A stretch of DNA of 7,811 nt from Actinomycetota bacterium (GCA_005787645.1 SYAM01000095.1:1-7811), one strand, 5' to 3'. Positions 1 through 5,489 are shown, numbered from the stretch's first letter. Program-made: numbers and translations. Notes: a model not told the origin generated them from the sequence alone.

Positions 1-70
1 GGTATGAGCAGATGCTATGGCGCTTCAAGCCAACAAGCGCGTTAGGGCACCCCGTGTTCTTCCGCGGTGT

Positions 71-622
71 TTATGCCCCTCTTCGGTTCCGACGAATCGC
101 AAGTTCATCGCCTCCATTGGCCAATGCGCCCGCTTCAGAGAGATGATCACCTGTTTCATCTGGGTTTTCACTCGGTAATTGCGCCAGAGTTCCCTCAACC
201 TCTCGCCAGACCGTGCCGATCGCGATACCAAAGACGCCCTGTCCGCCTGCAAGGAGATCAATCACATCGTCTGCGCTGGCACATTCGTAAATTGAGGCAC
301 CATCGCTCATGAGGGTGAGCGTTGCTAAATCATCAGTCCCTCGAGCGCGTAGGTGCTCAACTGCACTTCTCACATTTTGGAGAGAGATTCCGGTGTCGAG
401 TAATCGTTTGACGATTTTGAGAACGAGAATGTCGCGGAAACTGTAAAGACGCGAGGTCCCTGAACCGGATGCGGTTCGAATGGTCGGCTCAACGAGCCCT
501 GTGCGCGCCCAATAATCCAATTGGCGATACGAAATTCCGGCTGCCGAGCAGGCTACCGCGCCTCTGTACCCCGCCATCTCACGCAAATTCTGGCGTTGCT
601 CGGGCGATTTCTGTTCAGACAT
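71..622 (-). CDS. resR: MerR-family transcriptional regulator, ResR/McdR (Rv1830) type
   Basis: This is a 183-residue DNA-binding regulator. An N-terminal MerR winged helix-turn-helix spans about residues 18-90, with recognition segment SYRQLDYWARTGLV (31-44), wing region with SGSGTSRLYS (52-61) and the dimerisation-type helix LDTGISLQNVRSAVEHLR (75-92). The middle, through GGQGVFGIA (127-135), closely resembles what I recall of mycobacterial Rv1830 (ResR/McdR), which is linked to growth and cell-division control and antibiotic resilience. No metal-binding cysteine cluster is visible, so it is not a classical metal sensor. The C-terminal tail from about 150 is low in hydrophobics and probably disordered. 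An in-frame ATG 66 nt upstream exists. I chose 622 because GGAGG (627-631) lies 4 nt before it and because the longer reading would translate the ribosome binding site and the promoter. It lies last in the garA-ftsR-DUF151 cluster, as in mycobacteria, but also has its own promoter. The family is sure; the exact regulon here is unknown. Confidence 0.9.
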   Translation of the reverse strand: MSEQKSPEQRQNLREMAGYRGAVACSAAGISYRQLDYWARTGLVEPTIRTASGSGTSRLYSFRDILVLKIVKRLLDTGISLQNVRSAVEHLRARGTDDLATLTLMSDGASIYECASADDVIDLLAGGQGVFGIAIGTVWREVEGTLAQLPSENPDETGDHLSEAGALANGGDELAIRRNRRGA

Positions 623-647
623 TGGACCTCCGGGGAAGAAGGTTCCC

Positions 648-676
648 ATAGTAAATCCGGAGTACCGCCCACTCAA
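648..676 (-). promoter_or_regulatory. Predicted promoter of resR
   Basis: On the minus strand a -35 TTGAGT (671-676) and a -10 TACTAT (648-653) are separated by exactly 17 bp. The predicted start of transcription is near 641, giving a leader of about 19 nt that contains the GGAGG of resR. This would let resR be expressed independently of the upstream membrane-protein gene, which ends 93 bp before it. A GAACCTT element (639-645, read on the minus strand) covers the predicted transcription start. The call rests on sequence match only. Confidence 0.6.
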
Positions 677-690
677 GGAACGACACACTC

Positions 691-714
691 AACCTAAAGT
701 TTAACTTGAAGGTT
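691..714. repeat. Imperfect inverted repeat upstream of the resR promoter
   Basis: A nested dyad has outer arms AACCT (691-695) and AGGTT (710-714) and inner arms AAGTT/AACTT (697-701 and 703-707) around a single T. It begins 2 bp after the stop codon of the membrane-protein gene and lies about 50-73 bp upstream of the predicted resR transcription start. It is too AT-rich and has no following T-run, so it is a poor intrinsic terminator. A dyad of this size is more like a regulator-binding site, possibly for a MerR-type dimer. That role is inferred. Confidence 0.4.
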
Positions 715-715
715 C

Positions 716-1129
716 CTACCGATGGCGGAGCCGTGCACGCAGAGCCTTAAGGTAGAGAAGAGTGAAAAGGAGTGCGAGCGCGATACACGCTATCCGCCCC
801 CACACCCACGGGGTGGGAGCGATTACCAGGAGAAAGGCGAGAATCAGTGCAAAGGCGATCATTAGAGCCCCGCTCTGGCGAAGTGCTCGCTCCGGAAAGA
901 ATGCTGCTGCCAAGGTCATAAATCCGGCTAGAGGTAGTAGGAGCCCAGCGCTTATTCGAATCACCCAGAGAAACTTCGCTGCGTCCAGGTCCAACGGTAA
1001 GCCTAGGGCGCCCGCAAGAGTTGATGGCGAGATAAGTGCTGTTATCGCTGCCAGGGCAATGATGGCAGCGCCTATTCGCAAGAGAGCCTGCATCTGCCGA
1101 TCAAGCATAGGCAAGAGGGTAATCCTCAT
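716..1129 (-). CDS. Small hypothetical four-helix membrane protein
   Basis: I do not recognise this 137-residue protein. It is strongly hydrophobic, with four likely membrane helices at about residues 15-35, 53-77, 84-104 and 108-128. Short loops separate them, including PLDLDAAK (45-52) and FFPERALRQ (78-86). It ends in a basic tail (KALRARLRHR) that would sit in the cytoplasm by the positive-inside rule. No catalytic motif or signal peptide is visible. The start is uncertain: ATG at 1129 gives no clear ribosome binding site, and an in-frame ATG at 1108 (residue 8) is possible. It begins 17 bp after the stop of the DUF151 gene and is probably co-transcribed with it. In mycobacteria, as I recall, the DUF151 gene is followed directly by the ResR-type gene, so this gene looks like a lineage-specific insertion into the cluster. 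That it is a real membrane protein is well supported by composition; its function is unknown. Confidence 0.7.
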   Translation of the reverse strand: MRITLLPMLDRQMQALLRIGAAIIALAAITALISPSTLAGALGLPLDLDAAKFLWVIRISAGLLLPLAGFMTLAAAFFPERALRQSGALMIAFALILAFLLVIAPTPWVWGRIACIALALLFTLLYLKALRARLRHR

Positions 1130-1146
1130 TGGATAAGTTCGAAAGG

Positions 1147-1671
1147 CTAGTTAGCAAAATCCTCGGGATCGATCTGGTCGAGGAACTCACGAAAACGCTC
1201 AAGCTCACCCTCGGCCGCCCCTTGACCCTCACCTTCACCTTCCGCACCGGCCTCGCTCTCATTCATCTCAATGCCGACCTCGTCAAGAAGGGCGGTTGAA
1301 CCGAAGATGGGCGCTCCTGCTCGAAGAGCCAGAGCAATTGCATCTGAAGGGCGAGCCGAAACCTCTACCCCACTACTGAAGATCAGCTCTGCGTAAAAAA
1401 CACCATCCTTTATCGACGAGAGGATGATTTTGCTGATGGTATTCCCAGTAGCGCTAATGACATCTTTTAGTAGGTCGTGGGTAAGTGGGCGTGGTGGATT
1501 CACTCCCTGCTGTGCAAATGCAATTGCCGTTGCCTCTACTGCCCCCACCCAAATAGGAAGATACCTTTTCCCATCGTTCTCCTTCAGTAATACGATGGGC
1601 TGACTCGAAGGCATCTCCACGCGCACACCAACAACATCTAATAGCTTCGAATCTTCAGGCACATTACTCAC
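1147..1671 (-). CDS. Bifunctional nuclease domain (DUF151/BFN) protein, Rv1829-like
   Basis: A 174-residue protein. The BFN/DUF151 fold covers about residues 10-133 and shows the family's conserved blocks: RYLPIWVGAVEATAIA (36-51), PPRPLTHDLLKD (59-70), FYAELIF (92-98) and SARPSDAIALALR (105-117). Family members were named for nuclease activity of a plant homologue; the bacterial function is not settled. A Gly/Ala/Glu-rich acidic spacer (about 137-157) leads to a conserved-looking C-terminal segment RFREFLDQIDPEDF (159-172), which matches the end of mycobacterial Rv1829. The start is a GTG at 1671, with AGGA about 8 nt upstream. A second in-frame GTG three codons later (1662) is preceded by GAGGTGA, so either could be used. 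It sits 72 bp downstream of ftsR with no terminator between, so it is probably part of the garA-ftsR transcript. Identity of the family is secure. Confidence 0.92.
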   Translation of the reverse strand: MSNVPEDSKLLDVVGVRVEMPSSQPIVLLKENDGKRYLPIWVGAVEATAIAFAQQGVNPPRPLTHDLLKDVISATGNTISKIILSSIKDGVFYAELIFSSGVEVSARPSDAIALALRAGAPIFGSTALLDEVGIEMNESEAGAEGEGEGQGAAEGELERFREFLDQIDPEDFAN

Positions 1672-1744
1672 CTCGTAATCCTACGATGAAGCTCTATGTT
1701 TATCATTCTGAATATTTCACCAAGTCTGCGAAATGCTCATGTGG

Positions 1745-2452
1745 TTACTTACCTTTGCGTAAACCGGTCCTGACAAGAGCAGCATGGATTTTCAAGGTTA
1801 ATCCACCTAATTGCCTCTCAACCTCTTCAGCACGCGCTTTCGCATCACTGCCTTTTTGGCGAAGCAGAGGTGTTATTACTTGTTCGATCAATCCAATCTC
1901 ACGTTCTGCTGCGCTTTTGAATGGCCGTAGATGACGAGCTTCTATGCCGAAAGCAGAGATCTCTGCTACAGCACGAGCAATCGCCAGCGCATCACCGTCG
2001 TAATGTTTCCCATTACTCTGGATGAGTCCATAACTCTCTAATTCGACTAATTGGTTCTCATTTAATTGTGAACTCTCAAGAAGTTCACTCCGAGATAACT
2101 TGAGATCGCTACTTTCACCAAATAATTTCTCGCCATCCACTGTGGCAACACGAGGAGCAAGTGGAGTAGAACCTACTGCGGCTGGCGGTTCCAGACCGCG
2201 GTCTATGGCATCTAGGTGATCTTTGATCACTTTGAGTGGAAGGTAATGGTCTCGCTGGGCACCAAGAACGTATCTCAATCGGTCAACATCATGATGTGAG
2301 AATTTGCGATATCCGGAAGGGGTTCGCTGTGGCTCAATGAGTCCTTCAGATTCGAGAAAGCGAATTTTCGAGATGGTGACATCGGGGAATTCACCACGAA
2401 GTTTTCCGAGCACTTCACCAATACTTAAATATGCGCGGGCGGGAACGCTCAC
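1745..2452 (-). CDS. ftsR: MerR-family regulator FtsR (Rv1828 type)
   Basis: A 235-residue regulator. The N-terminal MerR winged helix-turn-helix (about 8-82) has a helix at SIGEVLGKL (10-18), the recognition region TISKIRFLESEGLI (27-39), and the wing RTPSGYRKFS (43-52). A proline-rich linker (about 88-102) connects to a second, helical C-terminal domain with another helix-turn-helix-like stretch (LLESSQLNENQLVELESYGLI, within 124-144). This two-domain layout and length match mycobacterial Rv1828 and corynebacterial FtsR, reported as an activator of ftsZ and so of cell division. The GTG start overlaps the garA stop by 4 bp (GTGA), and a strong GGAGG (2459-2463) lies 6 nt upstream, so translation is both coupled and independently supported. 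It is transcribed with garA. No effector-binding residues can be read from the sequence. Confidence 0.93.
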   Translation of the reverse strand: MSVPARAYLSIGEVLGKLRGEFPDVTISKIRFLESEGLIEPQRTPSGYRKFSHHDVDRLRYVLGAQRDHYLPLKVIKDHLDAIDRGLEPPAAVGSTPLAPRVATVDGEKLFGESSDLKLSRSELLESSQLNENQLVELESYGLIQSNGKHYDGDALAIARAVAEISAFGIEARHLRPFKSAAEREIGLIEQVITPLLRQKGSDAKARAEEVERQLGGLTLKIHAALVRTGLRKGK

Positions 2453-2859
2453 TTCGAACCTCCATTAGTCATGAACAAGAGTCGATATTTTCCAATTTGC
2501 ACCGAATCACCATTAACCAGATCAGTTCGCTCGGCTAATTCACCATTGACATACGTGCCATTCAAACTTCCACTATCTACGACTGAGAAAGCCTTTCCTG
2601 CACGATGAAATTCAGCATGTTTCCGAGATACCGTCACATCGTCAAGGAAGATATCGCTCTCTGGATTTCTGCCTGCTGTCACCAGATCACTATTGAGCAA
2701 GTATCTCGCTCCGGCATTCGGCCCTTTCTGTACGAGCAATAGCGCACTCCCATCACCTAATTCGCCTACGACGCTTCGTTCTGTTGGAGAGAGTGAATCA
2801 AGCGTTCGTTGCGGTAACGGAGTTGGAGCATCGCGTTTGATGGAGGTTGTGTCGGACAC
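2449..2859 (-). CDS. garA: FHA-domain regulator of the GarA/OdhI family
   Basis: A 136-residue cytoplasmic phosphopeptide-binding protein. The FHA domain (about 38-130) keeps the family signatures: AGR (62-64), SDIFLDDVTVSRKHAEF (68-84) and SLNGTYVN (98-105), with likely phosphate contacts at R64, S78 and N100. GarA and OdhI bind and restrain 2-oxoglutarate dehydrogenase and glutamate metabolism enzymes. Phosphorylation of an N-terminal ETTSVF motif by PknB/PknG makes the protein close on itself and release its partners. Here the matching motif seems to be DTTSI at residues 3-7, almost at the N-terminus. A TAA codon lies immediately before the GTG start (2860-2862), so no longer protein is possible. 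A purine-rich stretch ending about 8 nt upstream (GGGGAG) can serve as ribosome binding site. It is first in the transcript with ftsR and follows a well-matched promoter. No kinase gene is in view, so regulation by phosphorylation is inferred from the family. Confidence 0.93.
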   Translation of the reverse strand: MSDTTSIKRDAPTPLPQRTLDSLSPTERSVVGELGDGSALLLVQKGPNAGARYLLNSDLVTAGRNPESDIFLDDVTVSRKHAEFHRAGKAFSVVDSGSLNGTYVNGELAERTDLVNGDSVQIGKYRLLFMTNGGSK

Positions 2860-2893
2860 TTATCCCACTCCCCCTCCTCTGGTTCTCGCAGTT

Positions 2894-2911
2894 AAGGTTC
2901 TAGTACACCTT
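2894..2911. repeat. 18-bp inverted repeat at the garA transcription start
   Basis: The arms AAGGT (2894-2898) and ACCTT (2907-2911) are perfectly complementary, with 8 bp between. The dyad lies just downstream of the predicted -10 of the garA promoter and would cover about +2 to +19. Its size and position suit an operator for a dimeric regulator, possibly autoregulation by FtsR or control by ResR. One arm belongs to a GAACCTT element that also occurs twice at the resR promoter. The binding protein is inferred. Confidence 0.4.
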
Positions 2912-2919
2912 TACACGTG

Positions 2920-2948
2920 ACCTTATGTAACCAGAGCCCAGCGGTCAA
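2920..2948 (-). promoter_or_regulatory. Predicted promoter of garA-ftsR
   Basis: On the minus strand -35 TTGACC (2943-2948) and -10 TAAGGT (2920-2925) are separated by 17 bp. The -10 fits the actinobacterial TANNNT pattern. Transcription would begin near 2913, leaving a leader of roughly 50 nt before the garA GTG. It lies in a 173 bp gap after gcvH, downstream of a stem-loop, which supports a new transcription unit here. Confidence 0.6.
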
Positions 2949-3000
2949 GACCGGAAGTAGTGACTCAAATCAGGAGCTAACAGGGCCCTAAATGACAAGC

Positions 3001-3039
3001 CAAGTAACGGGGGGTCCCCCTGCTCGCCCTATTTACTTG
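3001..3039 (-). terminator. Possible stem-loop terminator at the end of gcvH
   Basis: Perfect 7-bp arms CAAGTAA (3001-3007) and TTACTTG (3033-3039) enclose a second, very GC-rich hairpin, GGGGGG-T-CCCCC (3009-3020). One arm contains the gcvH stop codon itself (3033-3035). There is no T-run afterwards on the minus strand, so this is not a classical intrinsic terminator. Actinobacteria often use strong stems without U-tracts, so it could still stop or stabilise the pgsA-gcvH transcript. Confidence 0.4.
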
Positions 3040-3422
3040 CTTGAAGTGAGCGCCTGATATCCCTGGTCGGTCAGAAGGCCCTGGATTTCCTCAGCTGCAA
3101 CGGAGGTGATTTCAAAGAGCCACCCGCTGCCATATGGAGAAACATTGATTGATTCTGGATTGGCCACCACGGCATCATTTGTCGCGCAAATGGTTCCATT
3201 AACGGGGGAATATATTTCGCTCACGCTTTTTGTTGATTCCACTTCACCACACACTCCGCCCGCACGAACGTTTTCACCAATTTTTGGAGTAAGTACAAAG
3301 ACGATGTCTCCCAGAGCGCGTTGAGCAAAGTCAGTGATGCCCACGCGTACTGTGTTATCGGAGAGCGATTCGACCCATTCGTGTTCGGCGGTATACCGCA
3401 GGTGCGCTGGAATTTCATTCAT
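3033..3422 (-). CDS. gcvH: Glycine cleavage system H protein
   Basis: A 129-residue lipoyl carrier, the normal size for GcvH. It shuttles the aminomethyl group between the P, T and L proteins of the glycine cleavage system through a lipoyl arm. The hallmark ESTKSVSEIYSPVNG is at 62-76, with K65 as the lipoylated lysine. N-terminal RYTAEHEWVE (9-18) and the C-terminal block SPYGSGWLFEI (95-105) are also typical. A longer frame to 3545 is open. I chose ATG 3422 because the homology begins there and because it overlaps the pgsA stop by 4 bp (ATGA), the usual sign of coupled translation. There is no good ribosome binding site of its own. The gcvP and gcvT genes are not in view. In mycobacteria gcvH is likewise immediately upstream of garA. 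Confidence 0.96.
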   Translation of the reverse strand: MNEIPAHLRYTAEHEWVESLSDNTVRVGITDFAQRALGDIVFVLTPKIGENVRAGGVCGEVESTKSVSEIYSPVNGTICATNDAVVANPESINVSPYGSGWLFEITSVAAEEIQGLLTDQGYQALTSSK

Positions 3423-4048
3423 GGCGTTACCGTACTGCTGCCTCTCCGTATCTGCGACCGGGCTTCGACGACATACTGTGCCCCGGTCAAGATGTACAAG
3501 AGCGCTCCCCAGCCAGCGAACGCCGAGGCAAAAATCGAGCCCCACCTACCCAAAAGCCCCTCTTGCTCCCCCAAGAGAAGCAGGGGGAAGGCATAAAGGA
3601 GATTGAGCGTTGCCGCCTTCCCAAGAAAAGTTACTGGCAATGGACCTTTGCCTATTCGATAAAGGCCGGGGAGGGTCGTTGCGAGAACGAGATCGCGAAG
3701 AAGTAAGAGCGCGACTAGCCACAGTGGTATCACATCGCGAAGTGCCAGCCCGATCACTACCGCCGCGATGTATAGGCGATCGACGAGTGGATCAAGAAGC
3801 TCGCCTAGCCGGGAACTTTGGTTCAATGCGCGTGCAAGACGTCCGTCGAGATAATCGGTGAAGCCACCAAGAGCCAAGATTCCAATCGCAAGGAAATCTT
3901 TATCTCTCTCAGGGTCAAATAAGGCCCACAGAAAGAGTGGAATACCAAGCGCGCGGAGAACAGTTAACGCGTTGGGAAGAGTGAATACGTTGGCGCGTTT
4001 GGAGTTACCACTGGAAGATCCCGTGCCGGATCCCGTGCTAGACATCAT
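3419..4048 (-). CDS. pgsA: CDP-alcohol phosphatidyltransferase (PgsA2-like)
   Basis: A 209-residue integral membrane enzyme that joins a CDP-activated lipid to an alcohol. The family motif is complete: D65-x2-D68-G69-x2-A72-R73-x8-G82-x3-D86-x3-D90, whose aspartates bind the metal and CDP. Hydrophobic helices follow around 91-130 and 145-195, after a first pair at about 28-44 and 52-64. Synteny with gcvH-garA matches Rv1822 (PgsA2), annotated as phosphatidylglycerophosphate synthase; a eukaryotic-type cardiolipin synthase is also possible, and the motif alone cannot decide. The first 20 residues are a Ser/Gly/Thr-rich linker encoded in part by a 12-bp tandem repeat (4017-4026 and 4029-4038). 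The frame stays open to 4309, but that extension translates a tRNA and the end of der, so the start must be one of two adjacent ATGs at 4048 or 4045. Neither has a ribosome binding site: 1 nt upstream the tRNA-Pro gene ends. Its stop overlaps gcvH. Confidence 0.9.
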   Translation of the reverse strand: MMSSTGSGTGSSSGNSKRANVFTLPNALTVLRALGIPLFLWALFDPERDKDFLAIGILALGGFTDYLDGRLARALNQSSRLGELLDPLVDRLYIAAVVIGLALRDVIPLWLVALLLLRDLVLATTLPGLYRIGKGPLPVTFLGKAATLNLLYAFPLLLLGEQEGLLGRWGSIFASAFAGWGALLYILTGAQYVVEARSQIRRGSSTVTP

Positions 4049-4049
4049 G

Positions 4050-4123
4050 TCGGGACGACAGGATTTGAACCTGCGACCACCAGACCCCCAGCCTGGTGCG
4101 CTACCAAGCTGCGCTACGTCCCG
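4050..4123 (-). tRNA. tRNA-Pro (anticodon GGG)
   Basis: A complete 74-nt cloverleaf can be folded by eye. The acceptor stem CGGGACG pairs with CGTCCCG, the D stem is GCGC/GCGC with loop AGCTTGGTA, and the anticodon stem is CCAGG/TCTGG. The anticodon loop is CTGGGGG, with GGG at positions 34-36. The variable region is TGGTC, and the T arm is GCAGG-TTCAAAT-CCTGT. The discriminator base is A. CCA is not encoded: the next bases are CATG, the start of pgsA. GGG reads CCC and, by wobble, CCU proline codons. It begins 31 bp after the der stop and is followed after one nucleotide by pgsA. Confidence 0.96.
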
Positions 4124-4136
4124 GTTGTGCGCTTCT

Positions 4137-4165
4137 AGTCTACGCGCTCCTACATTAGGTGCGAA
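4137..4165 (-). promoter_or_regulatory. Predicted promoter of tRNA-Pro and pgsA-gcvH
   Basis: A -10 TAGACT (4137-4142) and a -35 TTCGCA (4160-4165) are separated by 17 bp on the minus strand. The -35 matches four of six consensus positions and lies inside the last codons of der. Transcription would begin about 6-7 nt before the mature tRNA. The spacing is good, but a single short match in coding DNA is only moderate evidence. The alternative is read-through from der. Confidence 0.4.
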
Positions 4166-5489
4166 TACGGACCGAGACCTCCACCGGTGAACCCATGAAA
4201 CCGAACTCCTCACGAAGTCGTCGTTCGATAAAACGTCGGTACGAGGGTTCGAGGAAGCCACTTGCGAAGATAACAAAACGAGGTGGACAGGTACTTGGCT
4301 GGGTAGCAAAGAGAATCTTTGGCTGCTTTCCCCCTCGTACCGGAGGTGGTGTCGCAGAGATAAGCGCTCCGAGAAATGAATTTAATTTCGAGGTTGGGAT
4401 TCGCATCTGCCAACCATCCAACGCTCGTCGGAGCGCCGGCGCTAATCGATCTTTATGCCATCCTGTCTTGGCAGAGATGTTTATGCGTTCTGCCCATTCC
4501 ACTTGATTGAGCTCTCTCTCTTTCTCACGTTCGAGAGCCTCGCGCCTATCTTCGTCCACCAAATCCCATTTATTCATGGCAATCACCAAGGCACGACCTG
4601 AATCTACAATCTTCGACATAATACGAAGGTCTTGTTCGGCAATTGGTTCGGAGGCATCGATAACAAGAATTGCAACCTCTCCACGCTCAAGCGCTGACTC
4701 GGTCCGCAACATCGCGTAATACTCAGTGCCGCTAGCCTGGTGAGCGTGTTTACGTATGCCTGCAGTATCGATGAAACGCCAAACCTCCCCACCGAATTGG
4801 ATCTCTTCGTCAATCGGGTCGCGAGTTGTACCGGCAACCGAGTCCACAATCGCCCGAGCAGTACCTGCAAGTGAATTTAGAAGGCTCGATTTACCAACAT
4901 TGGGTCGCCCAAGTAGAACAACCCTTCTCATGTGATCTTCCTCTTGTGCGCTCGGAGTCTCTGGAAGGGAGGACACCACAAGATCTAGAAGATCGCCACT
5001 ACCTCTGCCGTGTAGGGCAGACACTGGTATTGGTTCTCCCAAACCTAAATTCCATAATTCATGGATCGCAAGCTCAGCCTCTGGTGAATCTGCTTTGTTA
5101 CCAATCAAGATAACCGGTTTCCCACTTTTGCGAATCACACTTACCAACGCCATTTCCTCATCGAGTGCACCTACTGACACATCTATGATGAAAAGGATCA
5201 AATCAGATTCTTTGATTGCCAACTCAGCACCGGCAGAGATACTCGCAGCTATCGTTTCTGGCTGCGGATCTAACTCCCACCCACCGGTATCCATGACTAT
5301 GAAATCTCGCCCATTCCATTGGGCCGGATATTTAATTCGATCTCGAGTAATTCCTGGTTGATCTTCGATGATCGCTTCGCGACGGCCAATCAATCTATTG
5401 ATCAGAGTTGACTTTCCCACATTGGGGCGACCTATGACCGCAACGATAGGGAGATTGCCTGTTTCCTCATTCACGAGGTTCACCGTCAT
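4155..5489 (-). CDS. der: Ribosome-assembly GTPase Der (EngA)
   Basis: A 444-residue protein with the unique tandem GTPase layout of Der, which acts in maturation of the 50S ribosomal subunit. G domain 1 has the P-loop GRPNVGKST (20-28), DTGG (67-70) and NKAD (131-134). G domain 2 has GRPNVGKSS (194-202), DTAG (241-244) and NKWD (306-309). The C-terminal KH-like domain runs from about 360 to the end and contains PPRFVIFAS (402-410). All nucleotide-binding motifs are intact in both domains. The ATG start lies inside the end of cmk (23-bp overlap), preceded by only a weak purine stretch, which suggests coupled translation. The cmk-der pair is conserved in many actinobacteria (mycobacterial Rv1712-Rv1713). 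Confidence 0.97.
   Translation of the reverse strand: MTVNLVNEETGNLPIVAVIGRPNVGKSTLINRLIGRREAIIEDQPGITRDRIKYPAQWNGRDFIVMDTGGWELDPQPETIAASISAGAELAIKESDLILFIIDVSVGALDEEMALVSVIRKSGKPVILIGNKADSPEAELAIHELWNLGLGEPIPVSALHGRGSGDLLDLVVSSLPETPSAQEEDHMRRVVLLGRPNVGKSSLLNSLAGTARAIVDSVAGTTRDPIDEEIQFGGEVWRFIDTAGIRKHAHQASGTEYYAMLRTESALERGEVAILVIDASEPIAEQDLRIMSKIVDSGRALVIAMNKWDLVDEDRREALEREKERELNQVEWAERINISAKTGWHKDRLAPALRRALDGWQMRIPTSKLNSFLGALISATPPPVRGGKQPKILFATQPSTCPPRFVIFASGFLEPSYRRFIERRLREEFGFMGSPVEVSVRIRT

Noticed and set aside
20..40. Hairpin GCGCTT-N9-AAGCGC downstream of resR as a terminator
   Set aside because: The stem is only 6 bp, the loop is long and no T-run follows on the minus strand, so it is not supported as a terminator.
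71..622. ResR as a metal- or redox-sensing MerR regulator
   Set aside because: There is a single cysteine near the N-terminus and one in the middle, with no CxxC-type or clustered metal ligands; similarity is to Rv1830 instead.
762..1136. Plus-strand open frame opposite the membrane protein, and other plus-strand frames across the window
   Set aside because: They are antisense shadows of convincing minus-strand genes, with Arg/Ser/Pro-rich translations, no recognisable domains and no conserved motifs.
3423..3545. N-terminal extension of GcvH by 41 residues
   Set aside because: It overlaps pgsA coding sequence and precedes the conserved GcvH N-terminus; ATG 3422 gives the normal size and the ATGA overlap.
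4017..4038. 12-bp tandem repeat as a mobile or regulatory repeat
   Set aside because: There are just two units, inside the pgsA linker and in frame, and they encode Gly/Thr/Ser; a coding low-complexity repeat is the simpler reading.
4049..4309. N-terminal extension of PgsA by 87 residues
   Set aside because: The extension translates tRNA-Pro and the 3' end of der in another frame; the protein family begins close to the double ATG at 4048/4045.
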